Below, one piece after another: positions 8,004 to 17,021 of a DNA stretch of 64,000 bases. The position numbers and the translations under genes were made by a program. Each line of letters starts with the position of its first letter. Position 1 is the first letter of the stretch. Source of the DNA: an uncultured Clostridium sp. (GTDB lineage Bacteria; Bacillota; Clostridia; Clostridiales; Clostridiaceae); the NCBI GenBank assembly GCA_900547475.1, contig URGW01000018.1, positions 1 to 64,000 on the forward strand, given 5' to 3'. Under the pieces are notes generated by a model. That model had not been told where the DNA came from. It saw only the letters and a program-made list of their open reading frames with translations, and did not search any database.

Positions 8004-9440
8004 TTAAAAATCTCCCATTATAAGTCTTGTATTTATTTTATTTAATTTATTATTTATATTTTTTAAATTCTCATTAATTGTTAAAATAGCATTACTATTT
8101 TGTTCTACTATTAAAGTTATATTTTCTATATTATTATTTAATATATTTATATTATTTGCTAACTCCTTTGTAACTTCAATATTAATAGATACTGCTTCAT
8201 TTATATCTCCAACATTTTTATTGGTATTATCTAAAACTTCTATAGTATTTGATAATTCATTAGATATAGAATTCATAACATTTATAGAAGTTTTAAGTGT
8301 AGTTTTAACCCCCTCCACTTCTTTGGCTGTATTTAAACTTTTCAAATTATAAGTTTTTATATCTTCAAATTTATCCCCAATACTTAAATCAGAGTTCTGT
8401 GGCTCATTAATATCTATGCTTACTTCAACTATCCTTAAATTATCATCAATTCCCATACACATATTTGAAACAGGATGAACATTACCAATTTCAAAACTAT
8501 CTATATCTAAATTTATAGTTGATAAATCCAATGCTTTTATCTTATATTTCACTTTAATTCTATTGGTTTCATTCAGATACTCTTTAGCTTTTTTCAATAA
8601 ATTATTTGGATCTGTTACATTATCATAAATTACTGTTTCTTCATTTATTCCAAATTCAGATATAGCTTCTTCATCAATAATATAATCTAAACCATTATTT
8701 ACACTTTTTATAGTAAGTCTTTCTTCTGAATCTTCTAGTTTAGAACCTAAAACAACTAATTTTCCTATTATATCTGTTGGGTCCTTCTCTTGTTCAATAG
8801 AAATAAGATTTTTACTTAATCTAATTTCAGTTTCCTTTTTTTCACCAATAGCATTTAAATAATCCAAATACCTTATTCCATTTTCATCATATCGTACTCT
8901 TAATTCTCCACCTAATCGGTCAATTAATTTTTCTTTTATCATATCAAAAGTATCTTCGTAATTTAAATATCTATAAAGACTATCATTACTATCAGTTACC
9001 TCCACTATTCCTAATTCAAATCTCTTATAATCTTCTACACATGAATTATGTGTATCTAACATTAACTTAAGAAAATCTTTAACTGAAATATTATGATACT
9101 CACCATATCTTTGTTTACTATCATGGAGATATCCTAACTCACTCTCACATATAAAGTTACTTAAAAATATACCATTAGAATCCATACTAGGAATTTGCAA
9201 CAACACTCTTCCTATAAATTCATATTTATTTCTTTTAGCATTAAATACTTTTATTAAAGTTTTTCTAGGTTTAATTAAATAATAACCTGGATTATTCATA
9301 TACATACTAAAATTAAAGCTATCTATTGTATTAATTCCCTTTTTAATAACTCCACTTAATAATCGTGGTGCTTCTAAACTTGTACTTACTGCATTAATAA
9401 TTGTTTCATTTCCATCATTAATTATTTTAACTTCATACAT
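8004..9440 (-). CDS. Tail-associated protein (Tal, prophage tail endopeptidase-like), 478 aa
   Basis: Placed directly after Dit and before the fibre genes, this is the tail-hub Tal protein. The N-terminal two thirds (about 1-370) are the gp27-like hub fold region, rich in beta strands. Residues about 375-470 form a long helix rich in Asn, Ile, Leu with heptad pattern, expected to trimerise. No separate peptidase or lysozyme domain follows, so this is a short Tal. Start ATG with AAGGAGGTG; its coding region shares one base with dit. Confidence 0.8.
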   Translation of the reverse strand: MYEVKIINDGNETIINAVSTSLEAPRLLSGVIKKGINTIDSFNFSMYMNNPGYYLIKPRKTLIKVFNAKRNKYEFIGRVLLQIPSMDSNGIFLSNFICESELGYLHDSKQRYGEYHNISVKDFLKLMLDTHNSCVEDYKRFELGIVEVTDSNDSLYRYLNYEDTFDMIKEKLIDRLGGELRVRYDENGIRYLDYLNAIGEKKETEIRLSKNLISIEQEKDPTDIIGKLVVLGSKLEDSEERLTIKSVNNGLDYIIDEEAISEFGINEETVIYDNVTDPNNLLKKAKEYLNETNRIKVKYKIKALDLSTINLDIDSFEIGNVHPVSNMCMGIDDNLRIVEVSIDINEPQNSDLSIGDKFEDIKTYNLKSLNTAKEVEGVKTTLKTSINVMNSISNELSNTIEVLDNTNKNVGDINEAVSINIEVTKELANNINILNNNIENITLIVEQNSNAILTINENLKNINNKLNKINTRLIMGDF

Positions 9441-10135
9441 TAAAGCACCTCCTTATTCCATTTGAATTCTATAATTCCATTTCCTTTAATAATTAATTCA
9501 TTTAATCCTTTATCAAGTTTAAATGACCAAGACTTAGATTCTCCTGAATTAATTTTATATGTTATGTTTCTTTTTATAATTTCCATAGAAGAACTACATA
9601 TTATTGTTGGATTGATACCTATAGCTCCATTATTATATAAATTTATATTTTCAATTCCATTAATTTCGAATTTAGTATTCTGTGTTATATCAAGTTCAAA
9701 GTTAAATTCATCCCATATATCATGTCCATCTTGTAAGTTTGAAATTTTAAAAGGATATGCTATAAAAGTAGCCGATATTTCTGCATTTATACCATCTTCT
9801 TTAAAGTTAACTTCCTCGCATTCAGCCAAAAAGAAATATCCTGGAATAGTATCATCACTTAAATTTATCTTAAAAGAATTTAATAACCAATCTAATAAGG
9901 ATATCTTCTTACTATTTAACTCTATCTTTGATCTACAATTTAAATTAAATATATATTTCAATGTTCTTTCCTCATAAGTTTGCTCTCCATATAACTCTGA
10001 AAAATCATAAGCTCCATTCATATAAGGTATAGTAGATTTATTTTTAACTTTTTTAGGAGGGCTAATATCTTTAGATTTAATTGTTAATCCAAATTCTTTA
10101 TAACTATGTTTATTTTTATAAGTTATTCCTACCAT
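9440..10135 (-). CDS. Distal tail protein (Dit), 231 aa
   Basis: Position after the tape measure and the sequence form (N-terminal ITYKNKHSYKEFGLTIKSKD, SGESKSWSFKLDKGLNELII near the C-terminus) match the Dit/phage_tail family of SPP1-type siphophages. Dit forms the hexameric ring joining tail tube and tail tip. Start ATG overlaps the stop of the tape-measure gene by one base (TAATG), which points to coupled translation. Confidence 0.85.
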   Translation of the reverse strand: MVGITYKNKHSYKEFGLTIKSKDISPPKKVKNKSTIPYMNGAYDFSELYGEQTYEERTLKYIFNLNCRSKIELNSKKISLLDWLLNSFKINLSDDTIPGYFFLAECEEVNFKEDGINAEISATFIAYPFKISNLQDGHDIWDEFNFELDITQNTKFEINGIENINLYNNGAIGINPTIICSSSMEIIKRNITYKINSGESKSWSFKLDKGLNELIIKGNGIIEFKWNKEVL

Positions 10136-12024
10136 TAAACTCTTAACCCTCTTTCTACTAATTTCATATTTGTACCACTTATTTTATCGTTATGTGGATT
10201 TAATATAGTTGCAACTTTTTGTCCATCTAAAATCAATACTGGAGCTTGATTATAGCCTATTTGTTTCATAGCTTCTGCCATAATACCTGGTAACTTATTT
10301 AAAGGCATTATAGCTTCTCCACCAGTACTTGGCTCTCCACCAGCCATTATATTTCCTGTTGCAGGATTTATTCCAAATGGCATTGGTTTAGTTAATATAC
10401 CACCATTTGCATACCATTCTATCCCTAAAGTAGGTAATCCTTGTGTTGCCCAATTTACTGGATTTAATGAACCTGTAAAGCTAAATCTAGGTCTTTTTAT
10501 ATAGGTGTTAAATATATTTGATACTGCATTTTGTATTTTACTAATCCATCCTGTTATACTTTCAAATGCTCCTGAAAAAGGTTTTGTAAGAGCTGTAAGT
10601 ATTCCACTAGCTGCACTAGATATAGAACCTACTAATCCACTAACACTACTTGTTATATTAGAAAATATATTTCTTATACTTCCTAAAAGTGAACTTCCCC
10701 ATTCTCCTATTTTCTTTATAAAATTTCCTAGTAACTGCTCTATCAATAATCTAACTACAAATTCTAAAGCATTAGAAAGAATTGTTTTAACTCCTTCCCA
10801 TACTCCATTCCAATCACCTTTAATTAAGCTTGTTATGACATCAAATACACCTTTAATAATTCCTAATACGTTACGCACCCTATCTAAAACTAATTGTATA
10901 TAAAAAGCTATAGAGTCAAATATATATTGACCAAAGGTATCCCATAAAAATATTATTACTTCTACAGCACCACTAATAATATCTTTTATATAGGTCATAC
11001 AAATATTAAAAGTATCTATTATTTTAGTAATCGTATCTTGGTTATTTAAATACCATTCTTGCGCCTTTTGAACTATTGCTGTAACTACTTCTATAAATTT
11101 ATCTTTTAGTATAATAAATATATCTTTTAATAAATTAATAGTATTTCCTAAAGCTCCTGCAGCTCCTCCAGAATCAGAAAGTTTTTGTATAAATTCTGCT
11201 ACACTAAAACTTTGAACTTTGGCTGTTAATTGTTCAATTATTTGACCTAATGTTTGAACTACATTAGTAGCTATTGATAAAACAGGACTTCCCAGAACTG
11301 ATAGAAATCTCTCCCATGTTGATTTTAAATTTTCAGTAACATTACTCCAGTTATTAGCTTCACGAGCACCTTGTCCCATTGCTCCTGAATTTTCATATAT
11401 TTTACCTACTGTATCTATTAAAAGAAATTCTTTTTCTGTATCATTTAAATCTTTCCACGCCTTACCGTATTCTTCTTTTGCTTTAATATCCATTTTGGTA
11501 GCATTTATATTAACACCTATTGCATCTCCAGCTTCAAAGTTACCCATAACTAAAGATTTAAGTCTACTAGATACATCTTCAAGTGATAAATCATAATAAG
11601 CTGCTCCATCTGCTGCCAACTGCATATATTTACTTGTAAGCTCTAATGACTGATTTGCATCTGCTCCATTTCCTCTAAATGTTCCATAAAAACTCGCCCA
11701 AGTACCTTTTAATCTATCAACATTTATTCCTTGCTCCTTAGCTTGTTTAGATATAAGTTCTAAAGCTTCTGATTGATTTCCTTTAAATGTTTGTTCAAAT
11801 TGACTATCTAAAGCTTGTATTTTTGCAGTAGTTTCAATCATATTCTTTCCAAATTCTATGACTTTATCTACTGCAAATGCTGTTGCTATTGCTGTTCCAA
11901 TTTTTTTAAAAGCAGCACTCATTTTGCTTTCTGATTTTTCAGCATTATCAGTAACATCATCAATATCTCTATTAGCTTCATCAGCATTAGTTGCTATCCT
12001 ACCAAACAGAGTGAATAATTCCAC
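10135..12024 (-). CDS. Tail tape-measure protein, 629 aa
   Basis: A long protein with helical N-terminal part (FGRIATNADEANRDIDDVTD), a TP901-like section with an FEAGDAIGVNINATKMDIKA segment, a hydrophobic mid-part (about 340-430) and a C-terminal GGEPSTGGEAIMPLNKLPGI block often seen at the end of clostridial tape measures. 629 residues predict a rather short tail of about 90-100 nm by the usual 1.5 angstrom per residue rule (inference). The start is GTG at 12024 with GGAGGTGA four bases before. Confidence 0.9.
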   Translation of the reverse strand: MELFTLFGRIATNADEANRDIDDVTDNAEKSESKMSAAFKKIGTAIATAFAVDKVIEFGKNMIETTAKIQALDSQFEQTFKGNQSEALELISKQAKEQGINVDRLKGTWASFYGTFRGNGADANQSLELTSKYMQLAADGAAYYDLSLEDVSSRLKSLVMGNFEAGDAIGVNINATKMDIKAKEEYGKAWKDLNDTEKEFLLIDTVGKIYENSGAMGQGAREANNWSNVTENLKSTWERFLSVLGSPVLSIATNVVQTLGQIIEQLTAKVQSFSVAEFIQKLSDSGGAAGALGNTINLLKDIFIILKDKFIEVVTAIVQKAQEWYLNNQDTITKIIDTFNICMTYIKDIISGAVEVIIFLWDTFGQYIFDSIAFYIQLVLDRVRNVLGIIKGVFDVITSLIKGDWNGVWEGVKTILSNALEFVVRLLIEQLLGNFIKKIGEWGSSLLGSIRNIFSNITSSVSGLVGSISSAASGILTALTKPFSGAFESITGWISKIQNAVSNIFNTYIKRPRFSFTGSLNPVNWATQGLPTLGIEWYANGGILTKPMPFGINPATGNIMAGGEPSTGGEAIMPLNKLPGIMAEAMKQIGYNQAPVLILDGQKVATILNPHNDKISGTNMKLVERGLRV

Positions 12025-12042
12025 ATTCTCACCTCCTTGGAT

Positions 12043-12363
12043 TTATATATTTATTGGAGTTATATATTTAAATGATTCTTCCATGATTTCATTAACCTTT
12101 TTATCTGTCATTTGGTCTGCTTCCATTTGATTAGTTACTTTATCTTTAAAATCAGAATAACTCATATCACTTAAAAAAGATTTGTGAAGATAAAATTCAT
12201 AAATTTCTTCATCCATTGATTTATCTAATAAAGAAATAAGATATTCTTTTAATTCGCTAAAATCATTAAATGTACTTAATAATTCATTTACATTTGAATA
12301 TCTTTTAAATAATAGATCTTTTATGACAAATTCTTGAACGCGTTGGATGAAGAAATACATTTG
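12043..12363 (-). CDS. Tail assembly chaperone, T part of gpGT made by -1 frameshift
   Basis: This frame has a poor free start. It overlaps the end of the gpG-like gene in the -1 frame and is joined to it through the slippery heptamer T TTT TTC. After the slip the frame reads QMYFFIQRVQEFVIKDLL and continues to 12043, adding 106 residues, so the fusion is about 226 residues. This is the same arrangement as lambda gpG/gpGT, where the fusion binds the tape measure and recruits tail tube subunits. It sits directly before the tape measure gene, as expected. Confidence 0.8.
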   Translation of the reverse strand, partial: QMYFFIQRVQEFVIKDLLFKRYSNVNELLSTFNDFSELKEYLISLLDKSMDEEIYEFYLHKSFLSDMSYSDFKDKVTNQMEADQMTDKKVNEIMEESFKYITPINI

Positions 12364-12722
12364 AAAAAATCACTTAATTCCTCTTTTGAAAAGAATTCCA
12401 TAACTAATGTTGTGTATTCTATCATCCCTAAACCTTGTATTTCATCTATTGTTACATTGCATAAAATAGCTAATAATCTATTAATTTCATCTTTAGCTAA
12501 ATCTAAATTACACATTGCAGTATCAATTATATCTGCAAAAACTTCCATTCCTATTTCTTTAGTTTCTTCTTCTGTAAGTTCTTTTGACTTACTCAATTTA
12601 TCTCTCTTTTTTAAAAAATCTAAAACCATATCTTTAACTTTTACCTTGCTTAAGATTTTGAGCATTGGAAATAAATCTTGTCCGTTTAATTTTCTCATTT
12701 TTAATCTTTTTACTTCTTCCAT
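12321..12722 (-). CDS. Tail assembly chaperone gpG-like, 133 aa
   Basis: A small acidic helical protein between the major tail protein and the tape measure, with the ATG after GGAGG. It is the unshifted product of the gpG/gpGT pair. Only the first 120 residues are shared with the frameshift product; the last 13 are specific to the short form. The ratio of the two forms is usually critical for tail assembly in the lambda family. Confidence 0.8.
   Translation of the reverse strand: MEEVKRLKMRKLNGQDLFPMLKILSKVKVKDMVLDFLKKRDKLSKSKELTEEETKEIGMEVFADIIDTAMCNLDLAKDEINRLLAILCNVTIDEIQGLGMIEYTTLVMEFFSKEELSDFFKCISSSNAFKNLS
12363..12369 (-). promoter_or_regulatory. Programmed -1 frameshift site, TTTTTTC
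   Basis: On the coding strand the codons GAT TTT TTC of the gpG gene contain the heptamer T TTT TTC, a canonical X XXY YYZ slippery site. It is inside the region where the gpG frame and the T frame overlap. The first T-frame codons after the slip, CAA ATG TAT, match the second ORF exactly. Confidence 0.8.
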
Positions 12723-12739
12723 AATTCCTCCTACTAAAA

Positions 12740-12764
12740 AAGACCAGGAATAAATCCTAGTCTT
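12740..12764 (-). terminator. Terminator after the major tail protein gene
   Basis: Minus strand AAGACTAGGA, short loop, TCCTGGTCTT, then TTTTAGTAGG. The next gene starts at 12722. It probably lowers transcription of downstream genes relative to the abundant tail-tube protein. Confidence 0.75.
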
Positions 12765-13368
12765 AAGCTACTGTTTCAGGGTATAATATTTTCCAAATCT
12801 TATTAACATCTTCTGGTTTGTCTGCATCTGCTCTTGCTTCAAACTTAAATGGTATTCCTGATTCATCTTTATCTTTAGTTTCAAAAGATAATCCATTTGT
12901 ATTGATAGCATTTTTTAATATTATTATTACCGGTTTATCTTCTCCTGATATTTTACCGATATAAGCTATATTTTCTACATAATCTGTATTTAATACTTCA
13001 TTTCTACCCTCAATTACTTTATATTCTGTTGCATCATCTGTTCCATTCCCGGCTGCAACATCTGCAAATAAAGCTTGTGTAATATTTTCTTTCTTCCACT
13101 CTTTTAAAGTTCCTTCAAGAGTAGCTTCAACACTTTCTATTAGATCATTACCTTTTATCTTTACTAATACTCCATCTACTTCTGGTTGTCTTAAATTAAT
13201 TGTTATATTACACTTAGAGCCTCCTACTGTTGCCCCTAGTGGTTCTCCCTCATACTTTTTACTAGAAGTATTATACTTAACATTCTTAAATAATGCTCCT
13301 GCATTAAGCAAATATCTTTTAGCTGTTTCTGGAGTATAACCACTTGTTTTTACTTCTGTTACACTCAT
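12763..13368 (-). CDS. Major tail (tube) protein, 201 aa
   Basis: Located between the tail completion gene and the chaperone pair, 201 residues, beta-rich, with a VKIKGNDLIESVEATLEGTL segment typical of siphovirus tube proteins. It forms the stacked hexamer rings of the tail. The ATG follows GGAGGAGATAGA, which overlaps the end of the upstream gene. A terminator lies directly after its stop, consistent with high expression of this gene over the following ones. Confidence 0.85.
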   Translation of the reverse strand: MSVTEVKTSGYTPETAKRYLLNAGALFKNVKYNTSSKKYEGEPLGATVGGSKCNITINLRQPEVDGVLVKIKGNDLIESVEATLEGTLKEWKKENITQALFADVAAGNGTDDATEYKVIEGRNEVLNTDYVENIAYIGKISGEDKPVIIILKNAINTNGLSFETKDKDESGIPFKFEARADADKPEDVNKIWKILYPETVA

Positions 13369-13369
13369 T

Positions 13370-13735
13370 CTATCTCCTCCAATCCACTCTGCAATATAAT
13401 TGAATATTCCTTCTTCTAAGAGTATTAGAGCCTGTTGGAATATTCCTAGATGTTTGATATTGAAACTGCAATAATAAATCGTCAGTTAATATTACAGTTT
13501 CTTTAAAATGTTTTTTAATATCATGTAATACTATTTCTAAATTAATTGTATTTGCTCCACAGTTATCAAATATATCTATATCTATATAAAAACCTTCTTG
13601 ATTCTCTAAATATTCACTATTTAAATTATAAGTTAGATAAGGATATATAACTTTTTTAGATGTATTATATTCAAGATAACTTTCAGAACAAACCTTTTTA
13701 AACTCTTTATTTAATTCTTGTAAAAAAGGTATCAT
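13370..13735 (-). CDS. Tail terminator/completion protein, 121 aa
   Basis: Size, position (after the HK97 gp10-like gene, before the tail tube) and content fit the tail terminator family (SPP1 gp17-like). These proteins cap the tail tube and dock it to the head connector. No special motifs are visible. Start ATG with AAGGTG. The stop lies one base from the start of the tail tube gene. Confidence 0.75.
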   Translation of the reverse strand: MIPFLQELNKEFKKVCSESYLEYNTSKKVIYPYLTYNLNSEYLENQEGFYIDIDIFDNCGANTINLEIVLHDIKKHFKETVILTDDLLLQFQYQTSRNIPTGSNTLRRRNIQLYCRVDWRR

Positions 13736-13744
13736 ATTATCACC

Positions 13745-14179
13745 TTATTTCCTTTTTACAGATACTTTAATACCTTCATAGCCTATTTCTTTTAAATATT
13801 TTTCAAGTAATTTCTTTATATTATTTTTATTATCTCTAAAACCTGGTCTCATATATGGTTGAGGATATTGTCCATAAGTAAAAATTGTTTCCCCTGTTAC
13901 TTTATCAGTATAAGTCCATCCACCTTTTCTACCTTGTCCATTTTCTGCAAATTCTCCTGTTCCAAACTCAACATAAATTGCATACTCTTCTCCAACTCCA
14001 ATAGTAACCTCCATTTTATCTATATCAACCTTATAATCTAGTGATGTCTTAAGATTAGATGTATAAACTGGAATTAATGGTCTTATAGCACTTACCAATA
14101 ATTCTCCTACTGCATACAACCATTTTTCTTGTGCATCTTTTAAAGCTTCCTTACAAGCTTGTGAATTATCTATAAACAT
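13745..14179 (-). CDS. HK97 gp10-like head-tail connector protein, 144 aa
   Basis: The segment VEFGTGEFAENGQGRKGGW, then TYTDKVTGETIFTYGQYPQPYMRPGF, is a hallmark of the HK97 gp10 family (EFGT and the P-M-R-P signature). The protein belongs to the neck of the virion. Its ATG with GGAG overlaps the end of the head-closure gene by 14 bases. Confidence 0.9.
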   Translation of the reverse strand: MFIDNSQACKEALKDAQEKWLYAVGELLVSAIRPLIPVYTSNLKTSLDYKVDIDKMEVTIGVGEEYAIYVEFGTGEFAENGQGRKGGWTYTDKVTGETIFTYGQYPQPYMRPGFRDNKNNIKKLLEKYLKEIGYEGIKVSVKRK

Positions 14180-14504
14180 TTTTATCTCCTATAAATTTAA
14201 GATATATTTCTAAATGCTTATGCAAATTAACAGGATCATCTACTAATGTTATTTCAAACCTATTATTATTTTCATCTACTAGCCAATGTTCTTTAGAGTT
14301 AATATCACTTCTATAATCAGTTAATAGAATATGGGTAGATTCTTCCATAAAAGAATTATTAGTTGTCTTTTCATCACCAGATAATAAATCCATATAGCCT
14401 TTTACTTCAAATAATTTAACTGGTGTTTCAATAAATCCACCAATTAAATTATCAACTTGACTTATACCCCATATTTCATATATTGGTGCTTTTGAAGTAT
14501 CTAT
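14166..14504 (-). CDS. Head-closure/head-tail joining protein with an apparent AUA start, 112 aa
   Basis: The frame is open from 14504 and its first residues, xDTSKAPIYEIWGISQVDNL, look like the normal N-terminus of clostridial phage head-closure proteins. No ATG, GTG or TTG is in frame there. An ATA codon at 14504-14502 follows GAGG by 7 bases and begins one base after the stop of the previous gene, so it is the best start by position. The first in-frame ATG is at 14393 and would give only 75 residues and remove about a third of the fold. Either the gene uses AUA, or ATG has mutated to ATA, or the base is an error. Confidence 0.65.
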   Translation of the reverse strand: MDTSKAPIYEIWGISQVDNLIGGFIETPVKLFEVKGYMDLLSGDEKTTNNSFMEESTHILLTDYRSDINSKEHWLVDENNNRFEITLVDDPVNLHKHLEIYLKFIGDKNVYR

Positions 14505-14505
14505 A

Positions 14506-15057
14506 TTACCACCTCAATTTTTTATATTTATTTAAAAATTTCATAAGGCTTGAAGGATATCCCTCTATATTTTCACTTGAATTTACATCATAATAAGTAA
14601 CTGAATATCTAGATATAGTTTCTGATTTAATTCCTATCTTATCAGACATTTTAAAATCATAATCTAGTAGCTTAATAACTCCTTCAACTATATCATAAGG
14701 ATAAACTATCTTAGTAATTAATGTTTGAAGAGTACTTTCACTGTCTAACTCTCTATTTAAAGTTATACTATTATTGTCTACTTCAATAATTTCATAGATT
14801 CCATCATTCAATATACTTCCTGATATTTCAATAGTATTATCTTTTCTAAATCCTAAAGCTAAAAAGTCTATTCCTTTTGCTTTATTTCCTTCAATTAAAT
14901 AATTTCCTATTGTTCTAACCTTTTTATCTTGGAACTTATTATTAGTAAGATTCCTAATTTTTATTTCTAAAGCTTTAAGCTTTTTTTCTATTTGCATATC
15001 TTTAGAATTATCAGTAATTCCTAAAAATTCTTTAGCTTCTTGAACTGTAATTATCAT
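14506..15057 (-). CDS. Head-tail connector protein (gp6/gp15-like DNA packaging adaptor), 183 aa
   Basis: It begins MIITVQEAKEFLGITDNSKD, a typical start of head-tail adaptor proteins, and contains an IVYPYDIVEGVIKLLDYDFK helix. Members form the ring under the portal. Position after the capsid and the small HeH gene supports this. The first half of the fold is followed by a small beta region (about residues 45-105), a longer form of the family. Confidence 0.8.
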   Translation of the reverse strand: MIITVQEAKEFLGITDNSKDMQIEKKLKALEIKIRNLTNNKFQDKKVRTIGNYLIEGNKAKGIDFLALGFRKDNTIEISGSILNDGIYEIIEVDNNSITLNRELDSESTLQTLITKIVYPYDIVEGVIKLLDYDFKMSDKIGIKSETISRYSVTYYDVNSSENIEGYPSSLMKFLNKYKKLRW

Positions 15058-15093
15058 GTAATCACTTCCTGCTTATATAATAAAAGAAAGGAA

Positions 15094-15378
15094 TTACTCC
15101 CTTTCCTCTATCATATCTATTAATTCATTCTTTTTAATCTTAGAATTAAATTCTATACCTTTAGATGTTGCAATTTCTTTTAATTGCTCTACTGTTAAAT
15201 CATTTAAATCACTATAAACTTCATTATTATCTTCATTTTCCAATAATACTTCTTTAGAAGTTTCTTCAATATTATTTTCTTTTTCTGCTACTAATCTATA
15301 TCCTTCTTTTAATAATTTATCTCTATCATATTCACTCTCTACAATACGCTCTATATTTAAATATCTTAACTTAAACAT
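15094..15378 (-). CDS. Small head-region protein with C-terminal HeH/Rho_N-like domain, 94 aa
   Basis: Residues about 60-94 (LTVEQLKEIATSKGIEFNSK, then IKKNELIDMIEE) form a helix-extended-loop-helix (HeH/LEM/SAP-like) motif that binds nucleic acid or protein. The first part (LRYLNIERIVESEYDRDKLL) is a short domain of the kind seen in phage head proteins, and the middle is an acidic linker. It lies directly after the capsid gene, with one shared base, so it is probably a head accessory factor. Confidence 0.7.
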   Translation of the reverse strand: MFKLRYLNIERIVESEYDRDKLLKEGYRLVAEKENNIEETSKEVLLENEDNNEVYSDLNDLTVEQLKEIATSKGIEFNSKIKKNELIDMIEERE

Positions 15379-16301
15379 TAGTCAGCTTTAGCCTCCTTAT
15401 AGTTTATATAAATAGAATTAGCAGCATTATCTTTAACCCATAAATCATGGTACCTTCTATAATCCATAGCCCAAGCATTTGCTTTTTGGTTAGTTTGTGG
15501 ATCAAATATTCTCATATTATCTTGTTTAGTAATTGCTATAGGTGTTGTTTTTGCTAATATAATAAAATTCATTTGAATTCCATTACTAGCTTTTACATAT
15601 CCACCTCTTTCTTGTCCACCTGTCTTACCATCATATAATTGAATAGCTGAATACATTCTATTTTCAGGTGTTTCTATTAATGGACAACTATCTATTGCTG
15701 GAACTTTAGTATTAATTCCACCAACTGAAAAATCTACACTTGATAATTTACCCAACATAGCAAGTTCAACTTCCATTAATGCATCATAAGTAATATGAAT
15801 TACTAATTGACCATTATAACCTTGTTGTCTTATTTTTTTAATACCAAGCTTTATTTCATTAATGATTGTATCCTTAGCTGGAGTATATGAATACTTTTTA
15901 TTATCTTCTGGAGCTAATGCTGATAAAGCTGATAATCTATATGCATCTATTTCAGGAATAACTTTAGTTCTTTGGAACTCTCCCATAATTGCTCCGGCTG
16001 TTACTACAAATCCAGTTTCATCAACATCATTTGCATCAATAGAGAAAGCTCTACCTCTATCTTGTTTCATTGTCTTAGTTTCATATTCAAAATTTATTGA
16101 ACCATCAACAAAACCAGTATTACCAGTTCTGCCATAATCACCAAGTCCATCTACAGATAACTTTGGTATTTTAACCTCTTTTCCTCCACTATATTTTACT
16201 TGTCCAGAATTAGCGTCCATCCAACCTGTAACCATTTCTTGAACTGCCATTTTATCTAATTCTGTTTGAAATATTTTTGAATACTCTAATGTATTTGTCA
16301 T
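15378..16301 (-). CDS. Major capsid protein, 307 aa
   Basis: Location after the scaffold gene, size, and sequence (MTNTLEYSKIFQTELDKMAV, GKEVKIPKLSVDGLGDYGR) match clostridial phage major capsid proteins of HK97 fold. It has no N-terminal delta domain of the HK97 type; the separate scaffold gene upstream takes that role. Start ATG with a GGAG site. Confidence 0.9.
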   Translation of the reverse strand: MTNTLEYSKIFQTELDKMAVQEMVTGWMDANSGQVKYSGGKEVKIPKLSVDGLGDYGRTGNTGFVDGSINFEYETKTMKQDRGRAFSIDANDVDETGFVVTAGAIMGEFQRTKVIPEIDAYRLSALSALAPEDNKKYSYTPAKDTIINEIKLGIKKIRQQGYNGQLVIHITYDALMEVELAMLGKLSSVDFSVGGINTKVPAIDSCPLIETPENRMYSAIQLYDGKTGGQERGGYVKASNGIQMNFIILAKTTPIAITKQDNMRIFDPQTNQKANAWAMDYRRYHDLWVKDNAANSIYINYKEAKAD

Positions 16302-16335
16302 TTTATCAATCTCCTTATTTAAGTTATTTTATTTT

Positions 16336-16902
16336 TTAAAAGTTACCTTTTAATGCATTAGCAAAAGCACTTGCTATATCATCACCTGGTGTTGGAGGAT
16401 TTCCTCCTGATAATTTATTTTCTATAATTTTAGGTTCATTACTACTTTGTGTTTTTTCAATTTTAAAATGAGTTGAATTATTAGTTTGTAAATCTTTTAT
16501 TTTATTATCTAGATCCTTTATTTCTCCTTCTGAACTCATTTCAAGATTATCAACTCCACCTAATTTATATAAAAGATAATCTACATCAGTTGCACCAGCT
16601 TTTTCTAACGCTCCTTTTACTATAAGTTCTTTTTCTTTTTTTAATGAATCTGCTTTTAAAGTAGCTATAGTATTTTCATGCTCTTTAATTGTATTTTGAA
16701 GAGTTTCATTATCTGCATTGTTTTTCTTTAAATCCTTAATAGTATCATTAGCAGTTTTTAATTGATTACTAACATCATTGTACTTGTCCTTTGGTACTGC
16801 ATTTTTAGGAAATTCAGTATTTATTGAAGTCATTAAAGCTTCAACATCCAATTTTCCATCTTTAATTTGTGCATTTTCTAATAATTTTCTTAACCATTCC
16901 AT
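16336..16902 (-). CDS. Phage scaffold protein (GP20 family), 188 aa
   Basis: The MEWLRKLLENAQIKDGKLDV start and the following long coiled coil (about residues 40-100, KYNDVSNQLKTANDTIKDLK) are typical of GP20-family scaffolds, which direct capsid assembly and then leave the head. The C-terminal KLSGGNPPTPGDDIASAFA segment probably binds the capsid protein. An ATG at 16923 is in frame but has no ribosome site; ATG at 16902 follows GGAGG by 9 bases and gives the family start. Confidence 0.88.
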   Translation of the reverse strand: MEWLRKLLENAQIKDGKLDVEALMTSINTEFPKNAVPKDKYNDVSNQLKTANDTIKDLKKNNADNETLQNTIKEHENTIATLKADSLKKEKELIVKGALEKAGATDVDYLLYKLGGVDNLEMSSEGEIKDLDNKIKDLQTNNSTHFKIEKTQSSNEPKIIENKLSGGNPPTPGDDIASAFANALKGNF

Positions 16903-16998
16903 ATTTCTATTCCTCCAATACATTTTTATACAGGTCTGTACCTGTTAGAGTTCGTTGTTCTTTATGCTCTGCAACCTTTAAAAAAGAGCAAAATTAAA

Positions 16999-17021
16999 AG
17001 CCTTAGTTTCTTCCTAAGACT
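16999..17021 (-). terminator. Terminator after the DUF6275 gene
   Basis: Minus strand AGTCTTAG, loop GAAGAAA, CTAAGGCT, then TTTAATTTTG. It begins at the stop codon of the 101-residue gene. Confidence 0.75.

Noticed and set aside
9462..9977. 171-codon plus-strand ORF
   Set aside because: Lies wholly over dit, which has clear family pattern and good ribosome site; the plus-strand frame is a shadow with no promoter or ribosome site.
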